22,465 nucleotides of DNA. It comes from JAXMEB01 sp046348545 (GTDB lineage Bacteria > Pseudomonadota > Gammaproteobacteria > Berkiellales > Berkiellaceae). Position numbers and translations under genes: made by a program. Shown in pieces: positions 7,202 to 14,652 of the stretch. The notes beneath the pieces are model-generated. The model saw only the letters and a program-made list of their open reading frames with translations, was not told where the DNA came from and did not search any database. Location of the stretch: contig JAXMEB010000009.1 of assembly GCA_046348545.1 (NCBI GenBank), forward strand, positions 1 to 22,465. The letters run 5' to 3'. Numbering within the stretch: position 1 is the first letter of the stretch; each line of letters begins with the position of its first letter.

Positions 7202-7230
7202 CCGCAGCGCATAGTTTTAATACGCTGCGG
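7202..7230 (+). other. Hairpin after Rpn copy 1
   Basis: CCGCAGCG and CGCTGCGG flank a 13-nt loop shortly after the stop at 7180. There is no T-run on either side, so it may be a weak or Rho-assisted terminator or an mRNA 3'-end stabiliser. The rest of the gap up to 7300 shows nothing recognisable. Confidence 0.35.
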
Positions 7231-7302
7231 AAGTGAGTGATTCAAAAGTGATGGTTTCTGAATCATACTCAACATAATCATACTATAAATAAGATATTTT
7301 TT

Positions 7303-7334
7303 CATAAAATAAAAACCCCCTCGAAGGAGGGGGT
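7303..7334 (-). terminator. Minus-strand intrinsic terminator stranded inside the Rpn array
   Basis: ACCCCCTC - GAAG - GAGGGGGT is a strong GC-rich stem. Read on the minus strand it is followed by TTTTTATTTTA, a textbook intrinsic terminator. No minus-strand gene lies to its right, where only + strand Rpn sequence follows. It looks like the end of a gene lost when the Rpn fragment was joined here at about 7354. Confidence 0.6.
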
Positions 7335-7353
7335 CGGATGATGAAACTACTAT

Positions 7354-7603
7354 TTATACACCCGCTGAGCTAGATGCTTATGAGGGTTATTGGAAGCAGG
7401 TTAGCTCCGAGAAAACACTCAGAGAAGATGCTAGAGCCGAAGGTCTAGCCAAGGGTCTAGCCGAAGGAAGAGTCGAGGGAAGGGCTGAAGGCAAGCAGGC
7501 GGCGTTAATTGCCGTTGCTCAAAAGATGAAATCGCAAGGGTTGAGTCTGGAGATTATAGCTGACACAACCGGGCTTTCGATGGAGCAGGTTCAAAAGCTT
7601 TGA
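7354..7603 (+). pseudogene. C-terminal fragment of an Rpn family gene
   Basis: From about 7354 the sequence matches the last ~83 codons of Rpn copies 1 and 2, beginning at YTPAELDAYEGYWKQ. The EGR(A/V) stretch is contracted to two units, and the tail ends in TTGLSMEQVQKL and TGA at 7601-7603. The catalytic domain is absent. No ATG or GTG lies in frame until KMKSQG near the end, so as it stands it is a truncated copy. The upstream ATGATG at about 7338 is in another frame. The break sits right after an orphan minus-strand terminator. Because C-terminal Rpn isoforms act as inhibitors of full-length Rpn in E. coli, expression of the fragment is worth testing, but the missing start argues against it. 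Confidence 0.75.
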
Positions 7604-7759
7604 GTTAATATAAGGCTTCACATGGATGTGTATTGAGATGAGTCTGGAAACGTAGAGCTAGGTGTCAGAGATAAATCGCCATTGTTTTTTACAGCGTTGG
7701 TCTGTCTGTCTTAGAAATGCTATGATAATCATCAATTTTTAAAGGAGCTAATAGACAAT
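7604..7759 (+). repeat. 156-bp spacer repeated identically at 8687-8842
   Basis: The spacer between the Rpn fragment and copy 2 is identical by eye to the spacer between copies 2 and 3, showing a recent tandem duplication with a unit of about 1083 bp (start to start, 7760 to 8843). It starts with a decayed copy of the short frame intact at 9730 (here ATG then a stop after four codons) and ends with the promoter and ribosome-binding site of the next Rpn gene. Confidence 0.8.
7697..7726 (+). promoter_or_regulatory. Candidate promoter of Rpn copy 2
   Basis: TTGGTC (7697-7702), 18-nt spacer, and an extended -10 (TGC then TATGAT, 7721-7726). A second AT-rich ATAAT box overlaps. AAAGGAG follows before the ATG at 7760. 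The same extended -10 style is seen before copy 1. Confidence 0.4.
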
Positions 7760-8686
7760 ATGCCTCGGTACTTAGACCCCAAAAGCGATGTGGTTTTCAA
7801 GAAAATATTTGGGGAGCACCCTCATCTTTTGAAGAGCTTTCTGAATGCGTTATTGCCGTTGCCTGAGGACAGGCAGATTGTAGATTTAGAATATTTGCCA
7901 TCAGAACAAATTCCAGCCATTCCCGATTTTAAGCGTACGATAGTCGACGTGAAGTGTAGAGATGCTCAAGGTCAGATATTTATTGTGGAAATGCAGGTTG
8001 AGTGGGGCACGAGTTTTATGCAGCGACTTTTGTTTGGTGCAGCTCAAGCCTATGTGAAGCAGTTAAAACCTGGGGAGCATTATCGATTTTTGAATCCGGT
8101 TTATGGTTTGGCGTTGGTGGATAGTATTTTTGATGAGAAGACGCCGGATTGGTATCACCATTATGGTCTGGTTAAGCTAGATAATCCTGCGCAAGAGATT
8201 ATCAATGGCTTGACGTTAGTTTTTGTTGAGTTGCCGAAATTTCAGGCTCACAGCCGTGAAGATAAGAAGTTGAAGGTATTATGGCTTCGGTTTATGCGAG
8301 AGATAACGAGTGAGACCAAGGTGGTTGACCCCGCCTTATTAGCTGTTCCAGAGATAAACGAGGCTGTGATGCTCGCAGAGGAGGCAGCTTATACACCCGC
8401 TGAGCTAGATGCTTATGAGGGTTATTGGAAGCAGGTTAGCTCCGAGAAAACACTCAGAGAAGATGCTAGAGCCGAAGGTCTAGCCAAGGGTCTAGCCGAA
8501 GGAAGAGTCGAGGGAAGGGCCGAGGGAAGGGCCGAGGGAAGGGCTGAGGGAAGAGTCGAGGGAAGGGCTGAAGGCGAGCAGGCGGCGTTAATTGCCGTTG
8601 CTCAAAAGATGAAATCGCAAGGGCTGAGCCTCGAAATCATATCCAGCACAACAGGGCTCTCGCTGGAGCAGGTTCAAAAGCTTTGA
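7760..8686 (+). CDS. Rpn family recombination-promoting nuclease / putative transposase, copy 2
   Basis: A 308-residue Rpn protein that matches copy 1 almost exactly, apart from P for S at residue 2, A for V near residue 53, and two fewer EGR(A/V) units (six instead of eight, i.e. 24 bp shorter). The PD-(D/E)XK core (D63, E77, Q79) is intact. The first ~60 bases match copy 3 rather than copy 1, so copy 2 looks like a recombinant of the other two. Its own promoter and ribosome-binding site (AAAGGAG, 12 nt before ATG) lie in the duplicated spacer, so it is probably transcribed on its own as well as by read-through. Confidence 0.88.
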   Translation: MPRYLDPKSDVVFKKIFGEHPHLLKSFLNALLPLPEDRQIVDLEYLPSEQIPAIPDFKRTIVDVKCRDAQGQIFIVEMQVEWGTSFMQRLLFGAAQAYVKQLKPGEHYRFLNPVYGLALVDSIFDEKTPDWYHHYGLVKLDNPAQEIINGLTLVFVELPKFQAHSREDKKLKVLWLRFMREITSETKVVDPALLAVPEINEAVMLAEEAAYTPAELDAYEGYWKQVSSEKTLREDARAEGLAKGLAEGRVEGRAEGRAEGRAEGRVEGRAEGEQAALIAVAQKMKSQGLSLEIISSTTGLSLEQVQKL

Positions 8687-8842
8687 GTTAATATAAGGCT
8701 TCACATGGATGTGTATTGAGATGAGTCTGGAAACGTAGAGCTAGGTGTCAGAGATAAATCGCCATTGTTTTTTACAGCGTTGGTCTGTCTGTCTTAGAAA
8801 TGCTATGATAATCATCAATTTTTAAAGGAGCTAATAGACAAT
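8687..8842 (+). repeat. Second copy of the 156-bp Rpn spacer
   Basis: Identical by eye to 7604-7759, including the promoter boxes and the ribosome-binding site. Confidence 0.8.
8780..8809 (+). promoter_or_regulatory. Candidate promoter of Rpn copy 3
   Basis: The same TTGGTC - 18 nt - TATGAT arrangement as before copy 2, carried by the duplicated spacer (-10 at 8804-8809). Confidence 0.4.
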
Positions 8843-9709
8843 ATGCCTCGGTACTTAGACCCCAAAAGCGATGTGGTTTTCAAGAAAATATTTGGGGAGC
8901 ACCCTCATCTTTTGAAGAGCTTTCTGAATGCGCTATTGCCGTTGTCTGAGGACAGGCAGATAGTTGATTTGGAGTATTTGCCATCAGAGCAGATCCCGGC
9001 GATACCGGATTTCAAGCGAACGATAGTTGATGTGAAGTGTAGAGATTCTCAAGGTCAGATTTTCATTGTGGAAATGCAGGTTGAGTGGGGCATGAGCTTT
9101 ATGCAGCGGCTTTTGTTTGGAGCTGCCCAAGCCTATGTGAAGCAGTTAAGGCCAGGAGAGCATTATCGTTATTTGAATCCGGTTTATGGTTTAGCATTGG
9201 TTGATAGTATTTTTGACGAGAAGACGCCGGATTGGTATCACCATTATGGTCTTGTCAAATTAGACAATCCTGCTCAAGAAATTATCAATGGGCTAACACT
9301 GGTCTTTGTTGAGCTACCAAAGTTTAAACCAACCACACGTGATGATAAGAGATTAAAGGTGTTATGGCTTCGGTTTATGCGTGAATTAAACGAACAGACG
9401 AAGGAAGCGCCTGGGGAGCTTTTAGAAGTGCCTGAGATTAAAGAGGCCATTAAGCTTGCGGAGCAATCAGCTTATTCGCCTGGTGAATTAGAATATTATG
9501 AAAGTTATTGGAAACAGGTTAGTTCTGAGAAAAGTCTTAGAGAAGATGCTAGGGCCGAAGGCCTAGCCAAGGGAAGGGCCGAAGGAAGGGCTGAAGGCGA
9601 GCAGGCGGCGTTAATCGAGGTTGCTAAAAAAATGAAATCACAAGGGTTGAGTCTGGAAATTATAGCTAACACAACAGGACTCTCGCTGAAGCAGCTTCAG
9701 AAGCTTTGA
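8843..9709 (+). CDS. Rpn family recombination-promoting nuclease / putative transposase, copy 3
   Basis: A 288-residue Rpn protein, the most diverged of the three. The catalytic core is unchanged (IVDVKCRDSQGQIFIVEMQ), but the region after residue ~180 differs (FKPTTRDDKRLKVLWLRFMRELNEQTKEAPGEL), and only two EGRA units remain before the C-terminal tail. Many synonymous differences from copies 1 and 2 mark it as an older duplicate, while its 5' end and upstream spacer are the same as copy 2. After its stop comes a short frame (9730) cut by an IS end at 9791. Confidence 0.88.
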   Translation: MPRYLDPKSDVVFKKIFGEHPHLLKSFLNALLPLSEDRQIVDLEYLPSEQIPAIPDFKRTIVDVKCRDSQGQIFIVEMQVEWGMSFMQRLLFGAAQAYVKQLRPGEHYRYLNPVYGLALVDSIFDEKTPDWYHHYGLVKLDNPAQEIINGLTLVFVELPKFKPTTRDDKRLKVLWLRFMRELNEQTKEAPGELLEVPEIKEAIKLAEQSAYSPGELEYYESYWKQVSSEKSLREDARAEGLAKGRAEGRAEGEQAALIEVAKKMKSQGLSLEIIANTTGLSLKQLQKL

Positions 9710-9729
9710 GTTAATATAAGGGTCTTCAC

Positions 9730-9790
9730 ATGGATGTGTATTTAGACGAGTCTGGAAACGTAGAGCTAGGTGCCAGAGATAAAACGCAGT
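9730..9790 (+). pseudogene. N-terminal remnant of a gene, possibly DUF3800-like, cut by an IS5 element
   Basis: ATG at 9730, 6 nt after AAGGGT, opens MDVYLDESGNVELGARDKT and is cut by the IS end at 9791. The YLDESGN start recalls DUF3800 proteins, whose N-terminus carries the putative active-site D-E-S/G. Eroded copies of the same start in the two 156-bp spacers hit a stop after four codons. Only about 20 residues are available, so the family guess is weak. Confidence 0.25.
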
Positions 9791-9911
9791 GGCCTTGTTG
9801 CATAAATGCTGCTTAAAAAGCGGAACCCACCTTTACTTGTCTTAGCCAACTAAATCTATATACTGTCATTCGCTAGAAAACTATATAACAGGAATCAGAA
9901 TGACAGGGAAA

Positions 9912-10060
9912 TTGACATCCTCCGCAGCCTAAAGGCTGTGGATTCCTCCGGCGAGGCGCTGATGCCCCAGCGCGAGAATGTTTTTGGCCGCATTGATGTC
10001 GCGGTCGTGTAGCTCACCACAGCTCCCACAAGTCCATTCTCTTATTCCAAGCCCTGCGAT
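9912..10060 (-). ncRNA. Predicted omega RNA region at the right end of the tnpB element
   Basis: TnpB nucleases use a guide RNA made from the 3' end of tnpB plus the right end of the element. On the minus strand the element ends near GGAGGATGTCAA after the right-end hairpin, so the guide would be read from the next bases, TTTCCCTGTCATTCTG, i.e. the flanking IS903-like remnant. Position and length are predicted from family knowledge only. The 5' boundary is arbitrary. Confidence 0.35.
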
Positions 10061-11002
10061 ACCTTTCGGCCGCTCCGGCGGTCTATCACCGCACGAAGAA
10101 CAGGTTTGGGTAGTGTACTTTTCATCTATTTCTTGAAAAACCACACCTGCGCCAGCGCATTTGTATTCCAGCATAGTTTTTAGCATATGCCAGCCTGCAT
10201 CCAGTACAGACTTGGCCATTTTAGTTTGAGTTAAAGGTTGGCTTTTTACATTGCCAACAAAGATGATTGCATTTTCCTGAATTAATTTAGTTGAAAATTT
10301 ATGCAAAGCATCTTTTCTTCTGTTTCTTATTTTTGCATGAATTGCTTTAACGCGAGTAGATTTATTAGCTCGCTGCGCAATCTTTAGTTTCTCTTCTAAT
10401 TCTTTGTAGTGGCGCCGGTTCTCTAAGCGCTCTCCCATGGAGGTGACAGCCACATCTTTCAACCCCAAATCTATCCCAATTGCTTTAGTGCCCGTTGAAG
10501 CCTCAATATTAATCTTCACGACAACATTGAAATACCAGCGACCTCTCGCATCTTGGCTAAAATTACCGGCTCGGAATTCAAACTGGCTCAGACCATAACT
10601 GTCCCACACTCTAAAATACTGACCTGCATATTTGATACAACCATTTTTATAAGTTGCAGCCCCTTTCTTGAAAGGAATCCAACCTAAAGAGCGTTTGCTT
10701 CCTTTTGATGCTCGCCAGCAAAGCTTACTTTTTGAATTGCCGACGTCTTGTGGCGTGCTCTTCCGCAATTTGTTGGATGCACGTACTATCAATTGAAAAA
10801 ACTCAGAGCTACCTTTTAGGTATTTTTGAACATCAAAGCCAGAAGGCCATTGCTTTCTATCTCGCCACATCCGATAGGTCAAATCATTGCAATAATTCCA
10901 AACAAAATTAACATCACGCGCCATCCGTGTGAGTAGCGCCCCATGCTTGTCTCGAATCCTTAATCGCAATGTTCTTGTTTGTTCCACTCGAAGATTATAC
11001 AA
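9929..11002 (-). CDS. tnpB: TnpB / OrfB RNA-guided nuclease of an IS605-type element
   Basis: A 357-residue OrfB of the proteobacterial short type. The RuvC-I motif is AIGIDLGLKD (D178). The C4 zinc finger is CSSCGD... TCGSCGELHD (301-330), and RuvC-III is HDRDINAAKN (D335). At the usual RuvC-II position the sequence is IIFVGNVKS (about 247-254), with no acidic residue. A glutamate in VFQEIDEKYTTQTC (E291) just before the zinc finger is the likely replacement, a rearranged active site reported for some TnpB clades. The start is TTG at 11002, seven bases from the divergent tnpA start, and the N-terminus TRTLRLRIRDKHG fits the family. It looks intact. The stop falls in the right-end hairpin. 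Confidence 0.9.
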   Translation of the reverse strand: MYNLRVEQTRTLRLRIRDKHGALLTRMARDVNFVWNYCNDLTYRMWRDRKQWPSGFDVQKYLKGSSEFFQLIVRASNKLRKSTPQDVGNSKSKLCWRASKGSKRSLGWIPFKKGAATYKNGCIKYAGQYFRVWDSYGLSQFEFRAGNFSQDARGRWYFNVVVKINIEASTGTKAIGIDLGLKDVAVTSMGERLENRRHYKELEEKLKIAQRANKSTRVKAIHAKIRNRRKDALHKFSTKLIQENAIIFVGNVKSQPLTQTKMAKSVLDAGWHMLKTMLEYKCAGAGVVFQEIDEKYTTQTCSSCGDRPPERPKGIAGLGIREWTCGSCGELHDRDINAAKNILALGHQRLAGGIHSL

Positions 11003-11009
11003 TTGGTCA

Positions 11010-11423
11010 ATGAGTGAATCAACAACATACAGAACAGGTAGACATTGCGTTTTTCAATTGCATGCGCATTTGGTCTTCGTCACGAAGTATCGATACAAAG
11101 TGCTCCAACGATATATGTTTCCAACCTTAAAAGCCGTATTTGAAAAAGTTTGCAATGATTTTGAAGCTCAATTGGTAGAATGTGACGGAGAGGAAGACCA
11201 TGTTCATCTGCTCGTCAACTATCCGCCTAAAACATCTTTATCCAAATTAGTTAATAGTCTCAAGGGTGTTTCGAGCAGAAAGTTAAAATTACATCATCCA
11301 GAAGTCGCAAATCGGTATTTTAAATCAGCGCTTTGGAGTGCAAGCTACTTTGCCGCAAGTTGTGGTGGTGCGCCACTTGATGTCATTAAACAATATGTTC
11401 GACAACAGCAAGCGCCTATCTAG
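11010..11423 (+). CDS. tnpA: IS200/IS605 Y1 transposase TnpA
   Basis: A 137-residue HUH-type single-strand DNA transposase. The HUH motif is EDHVHLLVNYPP, and the catalytic tyrosine lies in VIKQYVRQQ near the C-terminus. The ATG at 11010 gives the usual N-terminus (MSESTTYRTGRHCVFQLHAHLVFVTKYR). The open frame continues upstream to 10929, but that part overlaps tnpB and is not family-like. The motif and length are complete, so the element may still be active. Confidence 0.9.
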   Translation: MSESTTYRTGRHCVFQLHAHLVFVTKYRYKVLQRYMFPTLKAVFEKVCNDFEAQLVECDGEEDHVHLLVNYPPKTSLSKLVNSLKGVSSRKLKLHHPEVANRYFKSALWSASYFAASCGGAPLDVIKQYVRQQQAPI

Positions 11424-11467
11424 TCGTCCTGCGGACGACGCGCTTTCATCACCGCACTAAAAGTACG

Positions 11468-11812
11468 GTGCCTTTCGCGCAAGTTGGTAAGAAAATTAAT
11501 GCGACTGCGATATTTCCACCTAGGAACGGTGCCGTTATTCATCAGCATGGCAACCTTAAAAAAGAGGCTTTGCCACGTGACCAAGCTATTCGATGTATTC
11601 GGAATTTGGGCAGAAAAGCCTGGAAAGAGGAAATCGGCTGTCATAGACGCTCCCTTGTTGAAAGCGCCATGTTCAGGTTTAAAAAATTATTCACAGCGGA
11701 CCTAAAATCAAGAAATTTCCTGAGCCAAGCAAAGGAAGTGTTTATTAAGTGCAATATTTTGAATCAGTTTAATAAGATGGGGCTAGCAAATTCACTGCCA
11801 TGTCGTCCGTGA
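11468..11812 (+). pseudogene. C-terminal remnant of an IS903-type IS5 transposase
   Basis: About 114 codons in frame, with no genuine start (the frame opens at a GTG). IFPPRNGAVIHQ and HRRSLVESAMFRFKKLF carry the segment around the third catalytic acid (E in LVESAMFRFK) of IS903-group transposases. The reading ends in a TGA within the right terminal repeat region. The matching N-terminal stub is at about 9900. The middle of the gene was lost at the IS605 insertion. Confidence 0.75.
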
Positions 11813-11870
11813 TTTATGCAACAAGGCCGCTGTGAAGTGCATCTTGCTAACAGAAGAAGGGATTCTTTTT

Positions 11871-13113
11871 ATGTTCATCAATCCGTCTGCGGCGGTGATT
11901 AATCACGCGCTTCAAACAGGCTATTACATTCCGTTTTCGAACGAAGAGTTCGATCACGTTATATTTTCAGCGAAGCTTTCGCCACAAGAGAAGCTTATTT
12001 GGCTATACCTTTCGAGCTTAGCGAGACGACATCGAGATTTTGCAGTTGCCTTGACGCGCGATCAGCTTGCAAGGCAGTTTGGCCTTAACGAGCGAACGAT
12101 CACCAGAGCAATTTCGAGCCTAATCGAACAGAAATTTTTGTCATCAAAGTATGACGACCAACGCAGGGTGACGGTCTACTTCGTACAGCTTGATAGCGAT
12201 GGCATTGCACAAACTCAGCAATGCAAGGAAGCGAGGTGAACGTATCAATTTCCTCGAGCAGGATCAATCAAAGCCATTAACTAATAAAGTTAATCTACAA
12301 AGTTGCCTAGTTGAAGGTGATAGACGAGGATATCAAAGACTGAGTGACTCAATTGAGGGGAGACAAAATTGTCATCCCAGGGGAGACAAAAATGTCCCCC
12401 CACCCGAGACAAAATTGTCTCCCCTATATAATAATATTAATAATAATTCTGATATTAAAAATAAACATCTCTATCATCAAGATTCAGATATCACTACCGT
12501 GCTAGACGCTGACGCGTTGATTTTGGAATTTCAATCAACCGTGAAAGACATTCAATCGCAAGACACAAATCTGACCCCACTAAAAGCGACCTTTGAAGCG
12601 AGGAAACTGTTTAGCGAAGAGCAGCTAGCCTGCATTGACCATCATCACTTCACCACCAATCCTGCACAGGACGCACCACAAGAGCCGAAATTAGATTCTC
12701 CCAAGCCGAAGATGCCTGAAATCAAAAAACCGCCTCAATCGCAATTGGTTTCGTTTCAGCTGGAGGGGCAGTGTTATTTGGTGGAGGAGAGTGTCAAGAA
12801 CAAAGCCCTATCTCAGTTGCAAAGCTTGCATCACAATCAATGCATCAAGGGCGAGGCTTCTTCAAAATCTTTGCTCACACTAACCAGTGAAGTATTTTAT
12901 TACCTCGCCAAAGCGGGGAGCACAACCGATAAATCTATCTCGCAAGCCTCCAGACTCAATATGGCTATCCATTTGCTCCTCAAGGGCGATTGGCAAACCC
13001 CGAATGGGATGACGAAGCAGACTATCATTGAGCGAGAACAGAGGTGCCAGAGGGAAAAGAAAGCTCAAGCCCGATATGTGCCTATGAGCGAATGGAGGGT
13101 TCAGTATGCATGA
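11871..13113 (+). pseudogene. Replication-initiator-like protein copy 2, single-base frameshift
   Basis: The same protein as copy 1: winged helix at ~36-95 (here NERTITRAISSLIEQ), repeat-bearing linker, conserved C-terminus from KHLYHQDSD. An extra A at 12204 (GGCATTGCAC against GGCTTGCAC in copy 1) shifts the frame and brings a TGA at 12237-12239. Removing it gives 413 residues plus stop. The second part of the reading continues open to 13113. The start ATG at 11871 keeps the shared AGAAGAAGGG ribosome-binding site, but everything further upstream has been replaced by an IS5 end at 11828, so the leader peptide and promoter are gone. The embedded repeats are intact, so it might still act as a passive origin. 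Confidence 0.75.
12357..12470 (+). other. Candidate embedded replication origin, copy 2: three 23-bp iterons plus A+T-rich tract
   Basis: Units at 12357-12379, 12380-12402 and 12403-12425 match copy 1 except for one base. The A+T-rich run (12424-12470, TATATAATAATATTAATAAT...) follows without interruption, and this copy shows what the copy 1 target looked like before the insertion. Confidence 0.6.
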
Positions 13114-13309
13114 AGCACCACAACCTGAACTCAGTCCACGTGAACAGCTCATTGCTCTACACCAAATGGGGTTCACAGAAGAAGCCATCGCGCATGGTCT
13201 CCAGGTCAGTCAGTCCACCATCAGCAGACTCATGCGGGGGCTCACGAATCCCAAATACGTCACCGCCAAAATGATTGCGGAGTTCTTTGAGCGATATCGA
13301 GCAGAATAA
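13106..13309 (+). CDS. Small HTH protein of the initiator module, copy 2
   Basis: A 67-residue HTH protein almost identical to copy 1 (QMGFTEEAIAHGLQVSQSTISRLMRG), ending FERYRAE. Its ATG overlaps the initiator reading by 8 nt (ATGCATGA). Because the upstream initiator frame is broken, coupled translation may be weakened here unless ribosomes re-initiate in the second half of the reading. Confidence 0.7.
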   Translation: MHEAPQPELSPREQLIALHQMGFTEEAIAHGLQVSQSTISRLMRGLTNPKYVTAKMIAEFFERYRAE

Positions 13310-13344
13310 AATTATTATTTATCAATAAGATACGTTAAAATGAT

Positions 13345-13385
13345 TTCGAATTGTACTGATTTATACTTATAATGTACAATTGTAC
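13345..13385 (+). promoter_or_regulatory. Candidate promoter and palindromic operator of the ATPase gene
   Basis: A perfect -10 TATAAT (13368-13373) lies 17 nt after a poor -35 (TTCGAA, 13345-13350). The 12-bp perfect palindrome GTACAATTGTAC (13374-13385) starts right after the -10 and would cover the transcription start, as a repressor site would. A related TTGTAC half-site lies in the spacer. Confidence 0.45.
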
Positions 13386-13433
13386 TTGTTAGATATAAAT
13401 AGGTCTAATATTGTTTGCAGGATAGGGGGATAG

Positions 13434-14522
13434 ATGTCGCTTGATCCATGGCATTTTCCAAGAAACATGTTTGCTGAGCAAGTTCTGGGCATGTTTGAGT
13501 CAGGCATTTCTAGCGCTTTAGTTTTTTTTGCCCCTAGGCGTATGGGCAAAACCGAATTTTTATGTAAAGACATAACGCCATTAGCAGAAAGTCGCAAATG
13601 GTGTGTTTTTTATTTTAGTTTTCTTGATGTCGGAAAGTCAGCTTCTAGGGATTTCACAAAATCATTAATTAACTTTGCGCAAAATCGAGGCGCGTTAGGT
13701 AAGGCTGGTGGACTGCTTAAAAGGATAAGTAAAATAAGCGGCGAGGCGGGGGGAGTAAAAGCGGATTTGGAGCTGCGCGATCCGGAGCAAGCTCAAGAAA
13801 GCCTTAAAGATGTAATATCAAAATTATGTAAGAAGCAAAAGATTCTTCTCCTGATGGATGAAGTGCAAACACTTGCTCAAGATTCTGCTAATGCTAATTT
13901 TATAGCCTCGTTTAGAACAATCTTGGATCTAAATAAAAGCAAAGTGAAAGTCATTTTTACTGGTTCTTCACAAGAAGGGTTACGAAGAATGTTTTCGCAG
14001 TCAAAAGCCCCATTTTTTCATTTTGGGTTAAATTTACCTTTCCCAGAGTTAGAGAGGGATTTTACTGACCACCTCGCGCAAATATTCAGTGTTGCTACAA
14101 AGCGAGAAATTAATAAAGATGCATTATGGAAAGCATTTATTGAGATGCAAAAAGTACCTCAACTAGCGAGGTCGCTAGTCGAACGAATAGCTTTAAATCC
14201 GAGCTTATCAATATATGAAGCAAAAAAGCAATTGCTATCACAGGTTTTTGAGGATAGCGCTTTCATTAATATTTGGGATAAATGTAGCGCTTTAGAAAAG
14301 ATAATACTTAGAGAATTGGCGGTTGGTGAAAATGGTTTGTTTAGCTCCGAAACGATGAAGCGGTTTGAAAAAGAAATAGGTGTCACTGATCTTAAATTGT
14401 CCTCAGTTCAATCGAGTGTGCGCGTATTGACTAGAAAGGGATTGATAGGTAGGAACCCGGATCAAAGAGGATATTATATTGATGATCCTAACTTTAAAAA
14501 TTGGTTACTCCAATATCAATAA
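13434..14522 (+). CDS. P-loop ATPase (archaeal-type/STAND-like AAA) with C-terminal winged helix
   Basis: A 362-residue soluble ATPase. The Walker A is APRRMGKT (33-40; A replaces the first G of GxxxxGKT, a known variant in this family), the Walker B is ILLLMDEVQTL (137-147), and a sensor-like strand VIFTGSSQEGLRRMF follows (173-187). The last ~100 residues (CSALEKIILRELAVGENGLFSSETM... SVRVLTRKGLIGR... YYIDDPNFKNWL) form a winged helix, typical of the PF01637/AAA_ATPase group. A strong ribosome-binding site (AGGGGGAT) precedes the ATG. It lies between initiator module 2 and a SIR2 protein. Such ATPases occur as sensors or regulators in defence loci. A joint role with SIR2 is inferred from adjacency; the two are separated by a weak terminator. 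Confidence 0.8.
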   Translation: MSLDPWHFPRNMFAEQVLGMFESGISSALVFFAPRRMGKTEFLCKDITPLAESRKWCVFYFSFLDVGKSASRDFTKSLINFAQNRGALGKAGGLLKRISKISGEAGGVKADLELRDPEQAQESLKDVISKLCKKQKILLLMDEVQTLAQDSANANFIASFRTILDLNKSKVKVIFTGSSQEGLRRMFSQSKAPFFHFGLNLPFPELERDFTDHLAQIFSVATKREINKDALWKAFIEMQKVPQLARSLVERIALNPSLSIYEAKKQLLSQVFEDSAFINIWDKCSALEKIILRELAVGENGLFSSETMKRFEKEIGVTDLKLSSVQSSVRVLTRKGLIGRNPDQRGYYIDDPNFKNWLLQYQ

Positions 14523-14532
14523 GCTAAGGCAC

Positions 14533-14552
14533 GTATTCTGAAAATACTTTTT
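14533..14552 (+). terminator. Weak intrinsic terminator after the ATPase gene
   Basis: GTATT - CTGAA - AATAC followed by five T. The short A+T-rich stem suggests partial termination only. Confidence 0.4.
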
Positions 14553-14652
14553 CTCAAGACCTCAACACCCAAACACCTATATTATATCCAGCCCTGCTTG
14601 ATTTATTTTAACCTATACTAGATCTTACAGCTCCATAGATAATTCTTTTAAT

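Larger units (their letters stand above)
9911..11475. mobile_element. IS200/IS605-family element with divergent tnpA and tnpB (ends approximate)
   Basis: It contains a Y1 transposase gene on + and a divergent tnpB on -, seven bases apart. The right end has a subterminal hairpin at 9922-9941 (CCGCAGCCT/AGGCTGTGG) overlapping the tnpB stop. The left end has two hairpins: GTCGTCC - TGC - GGACGAC (11423-11439), which begins on the last base of the tnpA stop, and an imperfect CACCG/CGGTG stem (about 11450-11470). Exact ends are estimated, because no empty site is available. IS605 elements leave no target duplication. The insertion sits inside the IS903-like element. Confidence 0.7.
9791..11828. 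mobile_element. IS5-family (IS903-like) element, internally deleted and hosting an IS200/IS605 element
   Basis: The terminal inverted repeats GGCCTTGTTGCATAAAT lie at 9791-9807 and, inverted, at 11812-11828; this end sequence is typical of IS903-group IS5 elements. Only the transposase start (ATGACAGGGAAA at about 9900) and its last ~115 codons (11468-11812) remain. The rest was lost where an IS200/IS605 element sits. No target duplication is seen: the left flank is CGCAGT after Rpn, the right flank GCTGTG, which belongs to a palindromic repeat. This points to an IS-mediated deletion that removed the leader of initiator copy 2. Confidence 0.75.
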
